Source of the DNA: JACPUW01 sp049115495
Lineage (GTDB): Bacteria; Bacteroidota; Bacteroidia; CAILMK01; JACPUW01
Assembly (NCBI GenBank): GCA_049115495.1
Contig: JAGDZV010000001.1
Span: 434,001 to 498,000 of the forward strand
Direction: 5' to 3'
DNA length: 64,000 bases
Shown: piece after piece, positions 18,129-27,495 of the stretch
Layout: each line of letters starts with the position of its first letter
How positions within the stretch are numbered: the stretch's first letter is position 1
Program-made: the position numbers and the translations under genes
Notes under the pieces: model-generated
The model's database searches: none
The model's input: the letters and a program-made list of their open reading frames with translations, nothing else
Told to the model about the DNA's origin: nothing

Positions 18129-18791
18129 AGATTGAAACCGAATATCAAGAAATTTACCAAAGTGTTGTGGAGTCTATTAAAATGGATGGTTCCACTGATT
18201 GTATTGGCCATTATATTTTGTAATGCCACCATTCACTTTTACGCTCAAAAATATGTTTATAAGAATATTGAGGAACTGCCAGGGCAAAAAGTGGGTCTTG
18301 TTTTAGGTACAAGTAAATACGTAATTGGCGGTAATCCCAACTACTATTTTAAGTATAGAATTAACGCCGCTGTTTCACTTTACAAAGCTGGTAAAATTAA
18401 ATACATATTGGTAAGTGGAGATAATGGGACAAATGCCTACAATGAGCCTAGAGACATGTATAATGCGCTAATTGATGCAGGAATTCCCAAGGAACATATT
18501 GTACTTGATTATGCGGGTTTTAGAACCCTTGACTCTATTGTGCGATGCAAGGAAGTTTTTATGCAAGAAAGTTTTGTAATTATTTCTCAAGAGTTTCATA
18601 ACCAAAGGGCTGTATTCTTAGCTCATGCCCATGGAATAAACGCTATAGCTTTTAGCGCTAAAGATGTACAAAACAAAAACGGCATAAAAACTAGAATTAG
18701 AGAGCTTTTTGCTAAAACTAAAGTTTTTATTGATTTGGCTCTAGAAAAACGGCCAAAATATCTTGGTGAGCAAATAGTAATTGGAGAATAA
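18129..18791 (+). CDS. SanA/YdcF-like DUF218 membrane protein
   Basis: This protein of about 220 residues has one N-terminal transmembrane helix (WMVPLIVLAIIFCNATIHFYA) and a DUF218 domain. Family landmarks are GLVLGTSKY, YRINAAVSLYKAGK, ILVSGDNG, YNEPRDMYNALIDAGIP and IISQEFHNQRAVFLAHAHGI. In E. coli the relative SanA affects envelope permeability to vancomycin. No ATG is available near the start; TTG codons occur at 18114, 18117 and 18129, and I prefer 18129 because it gives a compact basic N-terminus before the helix. It diverges from the T9SS gene, with about 110 bases between them for both promoters. Confidence 0.85.
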   Translation, partial: RLKPNIKKFTKVLWSLLKWMVPLIVLAIIFCNATIHFYAQKYVYKNIEELPGQKVGLVLGTSKYVIGGNPNYYFKYRINAAVSLYKAGKIKYILVSGDNGTNAYNEPRDMYNALIDAGIPKEHIVLDYAGFRTLDSIVRCKEVFMQESFVIISQEFHNQRAVFLAHAHGINAIAFSAKDVQNKNGIKTRIRELFAKTKVFIDLALEKRPKYLGEQIVIGE

Positions 18792-18834
18792 TATAGCCTT
18801 TGAGCTAAGCATTTATTCTTATTACCAAACCTTC

Positions 18835-18842
18835 TACCTTTG
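18835..18842 (+). promoter_or_regulatory. Putative -7 element (TACCTTTG) of hutU
   Basis: TACCTTTG fits TAnnTTTG and lies 37 bases before the hutU ATG. No good -33 box at the expected distance. Confidence 0.35.
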
Positions 18843-18879
18843 CCTTCGTTTAGAACAAAACTCAAAACTTCAATAAAAT

Positions 18880-20568
18880 ATGGCTTACACTAACGAAGCA
18901 ATCGAAAGTATAGACTTATCAAATATTAAAGCGCCAACAGGTACTGAGCTAAACTGTAAAGGCTGGCAGCAAGAAGCAGCTTTTAGAATGCTACTAAACA
19001 ATCTTGACCCTGATAATGCCGAAAAGCCAGAAGAATTGGTTGTTTACGGTGGATCTGGGAAAGCGGCAAGAAACAAGGAGTCGCTTCAAATGATTTTGAA
19101 AGCACTTAAAGACCTGAATCATGATGAAACACTTTTGGTGCAATCAGGCAAGCCGGTGGGCATTTTACCTACTCATAAAGATGCCCCTAGGGTTTTGATA
19201 TCAAACTCTATGATTGTTCCGCATTGGGCCACTTTTGAAAACTTTTTAGAGCTTGAAAAGAAAGGTTTGATAATGTATGGCCAAATGACGGCGGGTTCTT
19301 GGATATATATAGGCTCACAAGGCATTGTGCAAGGAACCTATGAAACTTTTGCTGAAGCAGCTCGCCAATCTTTCGGAGGTACTTTAAAAGGCACCCTTTC
19401 TGTAACCGCAGGACTTGGTGGCATGGGCGGTGCTCAACCTTTGGCCATTACTATGAATGAAGGAACGTGCCTAGCTGCTGAAGTTGAAGAGTGGAGAATT
19501 AAAAGAAGAATTGAAACTCGTTACTTAGACGAGTATTATGGCGATATTGACAAAGCCATTGACCGTTCTATTGAAGCAAAAAACAATGCTGAAGGGATTT
19601 CTATTGCCTATTTGGGCAACGCCATTGATCTTTTAGAAAGAATGCTTGAAAGGGGAATTATTCCTGATCTACTAACTGATCAGACCTCAGCGCATGATCC
19701 TTTGAACGGATATTTACCACAAAACGTGAGCAATGAGCAGGGTAAAGTGCTAAGAGAAAGCAATCCTGATGAATATATAAAGCTATCATACGAAAGCATG
19801 GCTAAGCATGTTGAGCTAATGCTAGAAATGCAAAAACGCGGTGCTGAGACTTTTGATTATGGAAATAATTTACGCGGAAGAGCATTGGAATACGGTGTTA
19901 AAAACGCCTTTGATTTTCCTGGATTTGTGCCTGCTTACATCCGTCCGTTGTTCTGCGAAGGAAAAGGACCTTTCCGTTGGGTAGCATTGAGTGGCGACCC
20001 ACAAGATATTTACGAAACAGACAAAGCCATTCTAGAGCTTTTTCCTGAAGATAAACCACTTGCCCGCTGGATTAAAATGGCACAAGAGCGAATAGATTTT
20101 CAAGGCTTACCTGCTCGTATTTGCTGGTTATCTCAAGGTGCTAGAGAAAAAGCAGGTTTAAAGTTCAATGAATTAGTGCGTACTGGAAAAGTAAAAGCAC
20201 CAATTGTAATTGGTAGAGACCACTTAGATACGGGTTCAGTAGCATCACCAAACCGAGAAACTGAAGCCATGAAAGATGGATCTGATGCCATTGCCGATTG
20301 GCCTATTTTAAATGCAATGGTGAGCACTGCAGGCGGTAGTACTTGGACATCGTTACACCACGGTGGTGGTGTAGGTATTGGTTATTCAATTCATTCGGGT
20401 GTTGTAATTGTTGCTGATGGTACCGATGATGCCGAAATACGTTTGAAAAGAGTGCTACATAATGACCCAGCCATGGGCGTTCTAAGACATATGGATGCTG
20501 GGTACGATATTGCTCAAAACACTGCTAGTGAGCATGGATTAGATTTAAAAGAAAGACTGAGCGAATAG
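18880..20568 (+). CDS. hutU: Urocanate hydratase
   Basis: This 562-residue NAD+-dependent enzyme converts urocanate to imidazolonepropionate in histidine breakdown. Hallmarks are GGSGKAARN near residue 55, the dinucleotide-binding GLGGMGGAQP near 176, YLGNAIDLLERML, DQTSAHDPLNGY, and a conserved cysteine (C415) in ARICWLSQGAR that matches the active-site cysteine region of the family. Length is normal. No other histidine-degradation gene is in the window, so the pathway is dispersed. The stop codon TAG is formed by the first unit of a heptamer tandem repeat that fills the 3' untranslated region. A terminator follows at 20647. Confidence 0.97.
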   Translation: MAYTNEAIESIDLSNIKAPTGTELNCKGWQQEAAFRMLLNNLDPDNAEKPEELVVYGGSGKAARNKESLQMILKALKDLNHDETLLVQSGKPVGILPTHKDAPRVLISNSMIVPHWATFENFLELEKKGLIMYGQMTAGSWIYIGSQGIVQGTYETFAEAARQSFGGTLKGTLSVTAGLGGMGGAQPLAITMNEGTCLAAEVEEWRIKRRIETRYLDEYYGDIDKAIDRSIEAKNNAEGISIAYLGNAIDLLERMLERGIIPDLLTDQTSAHDPLNGYLPQNVSNEQGKVLRESNPDEYIKLSYESMAKHVELMLEMQKRGAETFDYGNNLRGRALEYGVKNAFDFPGFVPAYIRPLFCEGKGPFRWVALSGDPQDIYETDKAILELFPEDKPLARWIKMAQERIDFQGLPARICWLSQGAREKAGLKFNELVRTGKVKAPIVIGRDHLDTGSVASPNRETEAMKDGSDAIADWPILNAMVSTAGGSTWTSLHHGGGVGIGYSIHSGVVIVADGTDDAEIRLKRVLHNDPAMGVLRHMDAGYDIAQNTASEHGLDLKERLSE

Positions 20569-20642
20569 CGAATAGCGAATAGCGAATAGCGAATAGCGAA
20601 TAGCGAATAGCGAATAGCGAATAGCGAATAGCGAATAGCGAA
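20560..20642. repeat. Heptanucleotide tandem repeat (AGCGAAT), about 12 units, across the hutU stop
   Basis: Eleven perfect AGCGAAT units run from 20560 to 20636, followed by six bases of a twelfth. The first unit supplies the last two hutU codons (Ser-Glu) and the first base of the stop. The period is not a multiple of three, but the stop is reached after nine bases, so changes in copy number beyond two units leave the protein unchanged and only change the distance to the terminator. Confidence 0.98.
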
Positions 20643-20646
20643 ATTT

Positions 20647-20676
20647 AAGCCCCGATCATTTTGATTGGGGCTTTTT
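20647..20676 (+). terminator. Intrinsic terminator of hutU
   Basis: AAGCCCC (20647-20653) pairs with GGGGCTT (20667-20673), with inner GATC/GATT partial pairing, followed by T residues. It starts four bases after the heptamer array ends. Confidence 0.85.
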
Positions 20677-20713
20677 GGTTATTCAAACTTATATCTTTGA
20701 TTAAACGACCGAC

Positions 20714-21745
20714 ATGAAAAACCAGAAGCTAATTTTTCTATTTCTAATTGCACCCCTAATCAGTTTTGCTCAAATTGACACATCGGCATTGACGGTGAGT
20801 GGTTATGTTGACTTCTATTTTTCCTATGATTTTAACTCATTTAAGCCGAGTAACGACCCCGGGTTTCTTTACAGTTACAATCGAAGAAATCAGGTTGGAA
20901 TGAACTTAGCCCTGCTTAAGATGAATTACAGAAAAGGTGCAGCTCAGGTTAATGTTGCGTTGCAAGTTGGTTCTTTTGTCAATGTTAATGATTATCTATC
21001 TCAACCAATTCAAGAACTTAACCTTGAAGTTGATTTAAATAAGCAGAAAACGCTATCATTAAAAACAGGTATTTTCACTTCTCATTTAGGTTTTGAAAGT
21101 GCCATAGGTGCAGATAATGTCTGTCTCTCGCAGTCTTTAGTTTCAGAAAACTCTCCATATTTTTTATTCGGTTCAATGGTAAACTTCAATCCAAACAATA
21201 AGATTAAAATTGGCCTTGTTGTAAGCAATGGATGGTACGTATTTCCAAGAAAATTTGAAAATAATGCAATTGCAATTGGAAGCTATATTTCATATAAACC
21301 AACTAAATCTTTTAAAATTTATTGGGCTACTTATAATGACATAAATAGAAGGTTTTACAACAACTTCTATACACAACTAAACACCAATAAACTTAAACTA
21401 ACGTTGGGCATTGATTATGGTCAAGATGTTTGGGGCCCTAATAGAACTGATTTTTGGTATGTACCAACTTCAATCCTTCAGGTAAAAATTAATGAGAAGA
21501 TTAAAATTGGATTAAGGGGTGAGTATTTCTTTGATGAAAGAAATCGAATTATTTCAACACCATTACCATATCCATCTGAAACAGCAATTTTTGGGTTTTC
21601 TACAAACATTGATTTTCGAATTGCAGATAATGTACTTTTTAGATTAGAAAGTCGAAACTTTAATTCGAATTACGAATATTTCCGGAAAGATCAAGGCCTT
21701 GTTCGCAACAACAACATCACAGCTTCAATTTCTGCTAGGTTTTAA
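20714..21745 (+). CDS. Outer-membrane beta-barrel porin, BBP2/OmpL-like
   Basis: This 343-residue protein has a signal peptide ending ISFAQ, and alternating hydrophobic strands throughout (VSGYVDFYFSYDF, QVNVALQVGSF, LSLKTGIFTSHLGFE). The organisation, with an N-terminal strand after a short linker and a GY.D.Y.S pattern, is typical of the putative beta-barrel porin-2 family common in Bacteroidota, and it ends in a terminal aromatic strand (ITASISARF). It probably forms a diffusion channel; the solute is not predictable. It follows the hutU terminator, so it is expected to have its own promoter. Confidence 0.82.
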   Translation: MKNQKLIFLFLIAPLISFAQIDTSALTVSGYVDFYFSYDFNSFKPSNDPGFLYSYNRRNQVGMNLALLKMNYRKGAAQVNVALQVGSFVNVNDYLSQPIQELNLEVDLNKQKTLSLKTGIFTSHLGFESAIGADNVCLSQSLVSENSPYFLFGSMVNFNPNNKIKIGLVVSNGWYVFPRKFENNAIAIGSYISYKPTKSFKIYWATYNDINRRFYNNFYTQLNTNKLKLTLGIDYGQDVWGPNRTDFWYVPTSILQVKINEKIKIGLRGEYFFDERNRIISTPLPYPSETAIFGFSTNIDFRIADNVLFRLESRNFNSNYEYFRKDQGLVRNNNITASISARF

Positions 21746-21817
21746 TGGTCTGAAAATGATTTTGGGAGAGGAATTTAACATTCTAACTTTTCTACATTTT
21801 AACCTTTTAACATCACA

Positions 21818-22576
21818 CTAAGATCTCAAATAAATTGGCGTTAATTTCTCTTTTACGCCTTTCTCTAAAAAGTTCATGCTTTGATTGAATTTGAAATGCA
21901 TTAGCCTTTTATACCTCTGATAAGTATAGCCGCCTGCTTCAAATGCCCTAGAGTGACCCAACCAAATGGCGCGGTACGTTAATTTAAAGTGCAGATGATA
22001 AATGAAATAAGCTATCTCCATTTTTATCAAAGACTTTCTATTGAAGATTATAGACAACCTTTCCCTTTGAAACTGAATATGTTGCGACTCGTCAATTAAA
22101 ATATCGGTGCAAATTTCTTGAAGTAATTTACAATTAGTGGCTTCTTTAATGGCCTGATAATATACCTGAGCTGCATGTTCCACTATGAGCACAGTAATGG
22201 TCCACATTTCCATATTAGTAGCCAAGCCACGTACCTTTCTAAAAAGTGAGTCTCCTACATCTTTTTGTTTTCGCTCTACTCCTATCCTATCTAAGTATTG
22301 CCCTAGGTTTTCGCCATGCTTTTGCTCTTCTTTTATAAAAAGATCCATTACATCTCTGTAAACAGGGTCATTATGCCTATTGGCGTATTTTGCTGTTGCA
22401 GCTCTTAGGCTATGTCCTTCACTAGTTTCTCCTAATTGCCAAGCCCTTAATGACGAAATAATTGAGTCTTTCTCATTTGGTGTAATGCCGGGCTGTTGAT
22501 TCCAATTTATTCGCTTTTCTTTAAGGTTATTTTCAAAGTGGTCTAACCAATAATCTGAATTTCTGAGATTTTCCAT
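21818..22576 (-). CDS. Ferritin-like di-iron domain protein
   Basis: This 252-residue helical protein carries Glu/His pairs spaced as in ferritin-like four-helix bundles: EEQKHGENL near residue 83, VEHAAQVYYQAI near 128 and DESQHIQFQRE near 157. These could bind a di-iron centre. It lacks a signal peptide. Family members include hydroxylases, desaturases and iron stores, and I cannot choose between them. It is a monocistronic minus-strand gene, convergent with the porin and divergent from the B12 operon. Confidence 0.8.
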   Translation of the reverse strand: MENLRNSDYWLDHFENNLKEKRINWNQQPGITPNEKDSIISSLRAWQLGETSEGHSLRAATAKYANRHNDPVYRDVMDLFIKEEQKHGENLGQYLDRIGVERKQKDVGDSLFRKVRGLATNMEMWTITVLIVEHAAQVYYQAIKEATNCKLLQEICTDILIDESQHIQFQRERLSIIFNRKSLIKMEIAYFIYHLHFKLTYRAIWLGHSRAFEAGGYTYQRYKRLMHFKFNQSMNFLEKGVKEKLTPIYLRS

Positions 22577-22796
22577 TTAAAAGTGTTTGCCAGCCCAAAC
22601 GGAATAGAATTGCACATTATACAGCCCCACTCTCTCTTTAACTCATATTGTAATAAGGGATGTTAAATCCATATTTTTCAAACACTTCTTACCTTATAAA
22701 CTAAATAAATGCTTGCTTGTGTAAGAACAAGATACATTGTGTTACAACATCAACAATAATTAATTGAACGTAGTACTCAAGCCAAAAAGATTCATA

Positions 22797-22804
22797 TACA
22801 TTTG
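22797..22804 (+). promoter_or_regulatory. Putative -7 element (TACATTTG) of the B12 operon
   Basis: TACATTTG matches TAnnTTTG exactly and ends five bases before the outer P1 arm of the riboswitch, so transcription would begin at the riboswitch edge. Confidence 0.55.
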
Positions 22805-22808
22805 TCAT

Positions 22809-22984
22809 CACTATTGGTCCCCGAAAACGTTCGGGGTTAAAAGGGAATACCGGTGGAAGTCCGGAACTGTTCCCGCAGCTGTAAGCTTCAAGTATTGTTC
22901 TCTCCAGCTCTTGCCACTATTCCTACACTTATGGAATGGGAAGGCCGAAAGAACAGAAGTGAGTCAGAAGACCTGCCAATAGTG
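22809..22984 (+). ncRNA. Cobalamin (vitamin B12) riboswitch
   Basis: The leader folds as an adenosylcobalamin-type riboswitch. P1 is a perfect nine-pair helix between CACTATTGG (22809-22817) and CCAATAGTG (22976-22984). Conserved core boxes are present: GGGAATACCGGTG, CCGGAACTGTTCCCGCAGC, and GTGAGTCAGAAGACCTGCC near the 3' end. A downstream hairpin (AGCTAT at 22997-23002 with ATAGCT at 23010-23015) lies between it and the receptor start; there is no T run, so control is more likely at translation initiation than by termination. It should repress the downstream uptake genes when cobalamin is plentiful. Confidence 0.96.
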
Positions 22985-23067
22985 TTTAAATTCGAAAGCT
23001 ATCGGGATAATAGCTGAGAAAGAGTCGAAATACTGTTTTGCCTTTTTTCTCGTGTAAAGAACTAATT

Positions 23068-24939
23068 ATGAAGCAAAAACTTCTATTTACACTATTGGTA
23101 TGCTGCGCAAGCTTAGCTTATGCGCAAGACAGTGTTTTGATAAATAAAAACTTGAAAGAAGTTGAAATCGTAGAAAAACGGCCTACACTTCAAACGCTAA
23201 ATATCTATCAACAATCCAAGTCTTACAACCTATCTACCTTGCTTGACCAAGGTAGTGGTAACCTTTTAAAATTTAATGGACCCGTTGGTGTGGCCACCGC
23301 CAATTTTGGTGGCTTTGGGGGACAACATAGTGCCATTATTTGGGGTGGCTTAAACCTGCAAAGCACTATGAACGGAGTTGCTGATTTAAATTTAATTCCA
23401 ACCTTTTTATTCGATGATATTGCTTTTGGAACTGACTTTGGCAATCAACCATTGGGAGGCGGCATAGGTGGTATTGTTGAACTTAACAATACCCGTACAA
23501 GAAATGATGTAATGATAAATTTTGCATCATTTAAAAATTATAAACTTGGCATTGCATTAAGCCCTTTAAACAAGCATAAACTCAAACTTACAAGTAAAGT
23601 TTTTGCAACATCAGGTAAAAATGACTTTTTCTACAGCCCACAGAGTGGAAGAAAAAGAATGGCAAATGCTGAGTTTAGACAATTTCATTTACAAAACAAT
23701 TTCAGCTATCTTTTAAATAGTAAAACTCAATTAAAGGTTGACCAATGGAGTTTTGTGGCTTTCCGTCAAATTCCTCCTTCGCGCTTTGCAGCAAAAAGCA
23801 ATGCTTTTCAAAACGACAGAAATCACCGTATATCGGCTTCACTACTTCGTAAGCATGATCAAGACAATAAAAAGCGCACCCTTGTTATTAGAACGGGTTA
23901 CTTAAATGAGCATATTGGATTTACTGATTCCACAGCAAAAATATTTGGCGACAATAATGCGCAAAGTCTATTTGCAATTGCTAAACATGGGTGGGAACGC
24001 ATCAACTATGTAAATGATATTTCTACAAGTTTTATACTTGAAGCAAACTCGGGCTTGCATTGGGCAAAAACTAATGATTATGTAGACTTTTCAAGTATTC
24101 AGCACCCTTTTAAAAATATAAGTTTAAATGCTCGTTTTCAGCAAAAGGGCTTTGCTGAAAGGTGGCTTTATGCTTTTGGTGGAAAACTAGAAAACTTTAT
24201 GGGCTATGCAGCCAATGGTTTTGATGTAGTTGGAAAATACAGAATCGATGAAAAAATATTTTTAAGTGCTTTTGCAGGTAAAACTTATAAGTTTCCAACT
24301 TTTAATGATTTGTATTGGAGCCCAGGAGGAAATAACCAACTAATTCCAGAAGAAGCATACAAAGGACACTTGCAAGTAGATTGGAGTGGCCCGGTAAAAA
24401 AATCAAACATAAGGCTGTGGGCCCAGTTTCACACGGCATATGTAAACAACTGGATTATGTGGTTGCAAAACCAACAAGGTATTTGGGAAGCCCAAAATGT
24501 AAAATCGGTTTGGGCGCGCGGATTTGATTTAAGGTATTCGATTTCTAGATATATTAATTGGAAGTACTTTTTAAAACTAAATGGGAATTACGCTTTTACC
24601 CGAACAGAGAACCTTGGTAATAGTGCCTTTTTAACTGAGGGATCGCAATTAAATTATGTACCTTATCACAAGCTAAATCAATTTATTTCGGTTAGAAGAA
24701 ATTCTTTACTCTTTACATGGCATTATCAAATGGTGGGCGAAAGATTTACCAATGCCGATAATTCCGAATCGTTACCTGCTTACCACCTAAACAATGTGAT
24801 AATTAACTACTCAAGAAAATCAATGGATTTTTCATTTGAGATTAACAATATTTTCAATGTTGATTATGAATCGACAATTGCAATACCAATGCCCGGAAGA
24901 AATTTTTCTTTTACCATAAATTATAAACTCAAAAAATGA
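23068..24939 (+). CDS. BtuB-like TonB-dependent cobalamin receptor
   Basis: This 623-residue outer-membrane receptor sits 83 bases after the cobalamin riboswitch, which is the strongest evidence for its substrate. A signal peptide (MKQKLLFTLLVCCASLAYAQ) is followed by a plug domain without a carboxypeptidase-like extension (about residues 25-150) and a barrel ending NFSFTINYKLKK. The size is close to that of E. coli BtuB. I chose the ATG at 23068 over the one at 23038 because it starts the signal peptide directly. Its last four bases overlap the next start (ATGA). The B12 substrate is inferred from the riboswitch and the BtuG-like gene downstream. Confidence 0.9.
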   Translation: MKQKLLFTLLVCCASLAYAQDSVLINKNLKEVEIVEKRPTLQTLNIYQQSKSYNLSTLLDQGSGNLLKFNGPVGVATANFGGFGGQHSAIIWGGLNLQSTMNGVADLNLIPTFLFDDIAFGTDFGNQPLGGGIGGIVELNNTRTRNDVMINFASFKNYKLGIALSPLNKHKLKLTSKVFATSGKNDFFYSPQSGRKRMANAEFRQFHLQNNFSYLLNSKTQLKVDQWSFVAFRQIPPSRFAAKSNAFQNDRNHRISASLLRKHDQDNKKRTLVIRTGYLNEHIGFTDSTAKIFGDNNAQSLFAIAKHGWERINYVNDISTSFILEANSGLHWAKTNDYVDFSSIQHPFKNISLNARFQQKGFAERWLYAFGGKLENFMGYAANGFDVVGKYRIDEKIFLSAFAGKTYKFPTFNDLYWSPGGNNQLIPEEAYKGHLQVDWSGPVKKSNIRLWAQFHTAYVNNWIMWLQNQQGIWEAQNVKSVWARGFDLRYSISRYINWKYFLKLNGNYAFTRTENLGNSAFLTEGSQLNYVPYHKLNQFISVRRNSLLFTWHYQMVGERFTNADNSESLPAYHLNNVIINYSRKSMDFSFEINNIFNVDYESTIAIPMPGRNFSFTINYKLKK

Positions 24940-26534
24940 AAAAAGTTGCAAGCGCTTTTTTATTCCTTGTTTTATCATCAACTTCCTTTTGCCAACTTGG
25001 CAAATCAAACTTTGAACAGCTAATTTTTGGAACCGACAGTGTTTTGGTAGGTACCGACACTATTGGTTTTCTAACCTCTGGTCAATTTAAATTTAATGCC
25101 GACACTACTATTTGGGGAACCTGGACAGGTTGGGCTTTTTCTTCAATGACAGATGTAAAAACCCCAGGATTTACCAATCAGTTTTCTGCAATTACGGGAA
25201 GTGGTGTTTATAATTCTAATGCCTATGCTATTGCCACAGGTAATGCCAACGTTACTTTTAATAGGGCTACTAAATTAACCGGCACTTATATAAACAACAC
25301 TACCTATGCCTATTTAGATATGATGAACGGAAGTGGTTTCTCAAAAAAGTTTGGTGGAGAATCTGGAAACGATCCTGACAGCTTTGTGCTAAGAGCATAT
25401 GGTTATTTAAATGGTTCATTACAAGACTCATCAGACTTTTATTTGGCCGACTATACTTTTTCTGAAAATGAAAAAGACTATGCTATAAACAAATGGACAT
25501 GGTGGGATTTGAGTTTACTTGGTGAGATTGATTCAATGACTTTTACTTGGTTTTCGAGCGATGCAAGCAACTGGGGCATTAACACACCAGCATATTTTGC
25601 CATTGACGAATTCAACGGAACGAACCCCAAAACTGAACTTTCAATTGCGGAGTTTAATAGCAAACTATTAGATAATAATGGTATTTACAATGGCTCTGAC
25701 CTGTATGCAGGGTTTTACGAAAGTGGTTTCTATTTTAACAATAGCTATAATCCTACCTGGGGTTCATGGTCAGGTTTTGCCCTTTCAAACAATACTGATA
25801 CACTAACAAATGGCTTTTCAAATCAATTTAGCACTTACGCCGGTAATGACAACGGCGATGATGATAACGAAACTTTTGTGGTAGCAAGTGCTTACGGCAA
25901 TAATACTATTGACCTTCCATTCACTTCTAAAGGCCACACAGTAAGCGGTTTTTACGCTACCAATAATACTTATGCAGCGCTTTCAATGCTAAATGGTGAT
26001 GGATTTGCCAAGAAGTTTGGTGGGGTGTCTGGCGATGATAAAGACTACTTTTTATTAAAGGTAAATGGCATAAAACCAAACGGAGAGTCAACTGACACAA
26101 TAGCGTTTTACTTGGCAGATTATCGTTTTGAAGACAATAACCAAGATTACATTGTAAAAGATTGGACTTGGGTTGATCTTAAAACATTAGGCAATATAGT
26201 TCAACTACAATTCAGCTTAGAGAGCAGCGATAACGGTGGTTTTGGAATGAATACCCCAGCATATTTCTGTATTGACGATTTAAATACGACACCTGTAGGC
26301 CTAAATAGTAAAATGGTATCAGATTTAAGTTTTTATCCTAACCCAGCTACTGATATAATTATGCTTGGTAACAAAGACATAAACAAAGTTGAAATTTTCA
26401 ACTCAACTGGACAGCAAGTATTTCAAAATCAACATGTTGATTACATTTCGGTATCACACTTACCTAATGGTGTTTACACCATAATCTGCACACAAAATAA
26501 CTTAAGAGAAATTGGTAGCTTTATTAAAAAATAG
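24936..26534 (+). CDS. T9SS-secreted protein with two DUF4465 domains, B12 operon
   Basis: This 532-residue protein has a signal peptide (ending SSTSFCQ), two tandem DUF4465 domains (about residues 45-225 and 265-450) and a T9SS type A sorting domain starting at about YPNPATDIIM. The tandem nature is visible in paired motifs: MMNGSGFSKKFGG against MLNGDGFAKKFGG, and MNTPAYFCIDDLN against INTPAYFAIDEFN. DUF4465 proteins recur in Bacteroidota B12 loci, and some surface B12-binding proteins of gut Bacteroidota may be related; direct binding here is inference. It overlaps its neighbours on both sides, so the operon is tightly coupled. Confidence 0.87.
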   Translation: MKKVASAFLFLVLSSTSFCQLGKSNFEQLIFGTDSVLVGTDTIGFLTSGQFKFNADTTIWGTWTGWAFSSMTDVKTPGFTNQFSAITGSGVYNSNAYAIATGNANVTFNRATKLTGTYINNTTYAYLDMMNGSGFSKKFGGESGNDPDSFVLRAYGYLNGSLQDSSDFYLADYTFSENEKDYAINKWTWWDLSLLGEIDSMTFTWFSSDASNWGINTPAYFAIDEFNGTNPKTELSIAEFNSKLLDNNGIYNGSDLYAGFYESGFYFNNSYNPTWGSWSGFALSNNTDTLTNGFSNQFSTYAGNDNGDDDNETFVVASAYGNNTIDLPFTSKGHTVSGFYATNNTYAALSMLNGDGFAKKFGGVSGDDKDYFLLKVNGIKPNGESTDTIAFYLADYRFEDNNQDYIVKDWTWVDLKTLGNIVQLQFSLESSDNGGFGMNTPAYFCIDDLNTTPVGLNSKMVSDLSFYPNPATDIIMLGNKDINKVEIFNSTGQQVFQNQHVDYISVSHLPNGVYTIICTQNNLREIGSFIKK

Positions 26535-27495
26535 CACCTTACTAGTACTTTATGTATTAATACTTTGCTCGGTTGTAGTAGCTCAATTTGATCCTGCTGC
26601 GGGTAAACCTGGAAGTAAAGCTATTTTCAAAGACTCTTCAATAATTACTGGTTGGGCTCAAAGCTGTACCATAAACAGAGGCCCAATAAATAGCAGCGGA
26701 ATTAATATGCCAAAGGCAAGTCATGGTGAAGCCAAAGATGCATTATACAGGGCCGATGGATCTGTTGTTTCACTCGGTGATTCTGGAGAAGCTGTAATTG
26801 CAATCAACGGGTTTATAAGAAACAATGAAGGCCCTGAATTTGCCATTTTTGAAAATTCTTTTGACGATAGATTTCTTGAATTGGCATTTGTTGAAGTAAG
26901 CTCAAATGGAATAGATTTTGTGCGATTTCCTGCTGTATCGTTAACTGACACTACAAAGCAAATTGGACCTTTTGATTATATAGAGCCCAAAAACTTATAC
27001 AACTTTGCAGGTAAGTACAGGGCTGATTACGGTGTACCATTTGATCTTGAAGAACTAAAGGATACTTTAAATCTTAACATTGATTCAATAACCTACATTA
27101 AAATTAAGGATGTAATTGGCAATGTTAATTTGAATAAGCCACATTCTAGAGATAGCAAGGGCATATTGGTTAACGACCCTTTTCCAACACAATTTGAATC
27201 TGGAGGTTTTGATCTTGATGCGCTAGCATTTACAACCAAAGTTTTCAATTCAGTTGGCTTTTCAAATCTTGAGAACTTTGAAATTTCACTTCAGCACAGC
27301 CATTTAATGGTTACAGGTAAGGGTGAATATCAAGTAACCGTTTACGATTTGAATGGAAAAGAGCTATTGAATCAAGGAATTTCAAATCAAGGTAAAATAT
27401 ACTGCGAGCTTATACAAAGCAGTCTTTTTATTGTTTTTGTCAAAGATCAAAACGGAAATCATCAAACATTTAAGTTTGTTAAAAACAACAATTGA
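26512..27495 (+). CDS. Secreted cell-surface protein of the B12 operon
   Basis: This 327-residue secreted protein of unknown biochemistry is of a type found beside B12 receptors in Bacteroidota. The only reasonable start is TTG at 26512, giving a signal peptide (LLVLYVLILCSVVVAQ) and a 23-base overlap with the DUF4465 gene. The conserved centre reads EGPEFAIFENSFDD, LELAFVEVSSNGIDFVRFPA and GGFDLDAL, a beta-sandwich pattern seen in surface proteins of several phyla, rich in acids that could bind metal. The C-terminal 80 residues look like a weak T9SS type A domain (VTVYDLNGKELL). No enzyme motif is visible. Confidence 0.8.
   Translation: MVALLKNSTLLVLYVLILCSVVVAQFDPAAGKPGSKAIFKDSSIITGWAQSCTINRGPINSSGINMPKASHGEAKDALYRADGSVVSLGDSGEAVIAINGFIRNNEGPEFAIFENSFDDRFLELAFVEVSSNGIDFVRFPAVSLTDTTKQIGPFDYIEPKNLYNFAGKYRADYGVPFDLEELKDTLNLNIDSITYIKIKDVIGNVNLNKPHSRDSKGILVNDPFPTQFESGGFDLDALAFTTKVFNSVGFSNLENFEISLQHSHLMVTGKGEYQVTVYDLNGKELLNQGISNQGKIYCELIQSSLFIVFVKDQNGNHQTFKFVKNNN

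Noticed and set aside
20560..20642. Heptamer array as a CRISPR-like repeat
   Set aside because: Units are seven bases with no spacers between them; this is a simple tandem repeat.
22764..22982. A 72-residue open frame covering the leader
   Set aside because: It overlaps the cobalamin riboswitch entirely, and the conserved boxes and nine-pair P1 explain the sequence better than a peptide.
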